Position numbers and translations under genes: made by a program. A model generated the notes under the pieces. It was not told the DNA's origin, made no database searches, and worked only from the letters and a program-made list of their open reading frames with translations. Below, piece by piece: positions 63,969-64,000 of a stretch of 64,000 nt of DNA (its first letter is position 1; each line of letters begins with the position of its first letter). The stretch spans positions 62,001 through 126,000 of the forward strand of contig JAXLZK010000001.1 of assembly GCA_046350935.1 (NCBI GenBank), given 5' to 3'. The DNA comes from Nitrobium sp046350935 (GTDB taxonomy: Bacteria > Nitrospirota > Thermodesulfovibrionia > Thermodesulfovibrionales > Dissulfurispiraceae).

Positions 63969-64000
63969 AAGGGTCGTATCCTGAAACAATCCTGCTGTTT

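Overview
This is a roughly 60% GC, gene-dense chromosomal window from a Gram-negative, piliated, motile or chemotactic bacterium. The gene set includes pilMNOPQ with pilT and a PilU-type ATPase, a SurA-like chaperone, TonB, ZapA/ZapB, CheV, a LarE-type PP-loop protein, the radical-SAM/DUF2344 plus RNase G pair, a non-discriminating-type AspRS and a CFI-box C-terminal protein. Together these suggest a Nitrospirota (Thermodesulfovibrionia-like) or Desulfobacterota-type genome, probably a draft assembly. That placement is inference from gene content; the window contains no rRNA or tRNA gene.

Layout. 1-9.5 kb: tail of an aldehyde dehydrogenase, an RseC-like membrane protein, an EF-G paralogue, argH, an FN3 lipoprotein, a SurA/PpiC isomerase, a RluB/RsuA pseudouridine synthase and aspS. 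9.7-14.7 kb: the type IVa pilus assembly operon pilMNOPQ, followed by two secreted lipoproteins, the second a 1021-residue protein with a CFI-box C-terminus. 18.4-20.3 kb: a small DUF3553-like protein, TonB, and a Lys/Ala/Pro-repeat histone-H1-like protein. 20.4-28.3 kb: a co-directional run of radical SAM-DUF2344, RNase G, LarE-like, GlcF-like Fe-S protein, YkgJ-type cysteine cluster protein, transaldolase and DUF2007. 28.4-33.5 kb: a histidine kinase, dinB (interrupted by a 10-N assembly gap) with a small partner gene under a candidate SOS operator, a phosphodiesterase and a PflX-like radical SAM protein. 33.7-42 kb: a small protein/HDOD/GGDEF signalling operon, zapA/zapB, a soluble lytic transglycosylase with a frameshifted end, aroC and glgB. 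42.4-50.9 kb: an accessory-looking region with a cbbQ/norQ-norD/cbbO pair, a DUF2284 gene and a UroD-like fragment, all broken by many small indels. These are followed by an intact DUF1326-DUF2182 pair, a second DUF2284 remnant, an intact UroD/MtaA-type methyltransferase gene and a Crp/Fnr regulator. 51-54 kb: a pseudo-receiver protein, a PilU-type ATPase and pilT. 54-64 kb: secA, a protoglobin-coupled kinase-like protein without the phospho-acceptor histidine, a cupin, cheV, two MDR dehydrogenases around an acyl-CoA-ligase-like gene, a small membrane protein, and a right edge with a strong promoter and palindromic operators.

How parts fit together. PilM-Q build the inner-membrane alignment complex and outer-membrane secretin, and PilT and the PilU-type ATPase 40 kb away supply retraction. 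The larE to transaldolase genes overlap or nearly abut and look like one transcription unit. The most unusual region is 42.4-50.9 kb. When single-base indels are mentally corrected, the AAA+ activase and its VWA partner regain intact motifs with no visible substitutions. This suggests either a local consensus-quality problem or very recent decay. In addition, a DUF2284-UroD module appears twice, on either side of a cysteine-rich/membrane metal-binding pair. A second window-wide theme is the repeated presence of a -10-like hexamer only 5-10 bases before a start codon that lacks a Shine-Dalgarno sequence, which suggests leaderless transcripts.
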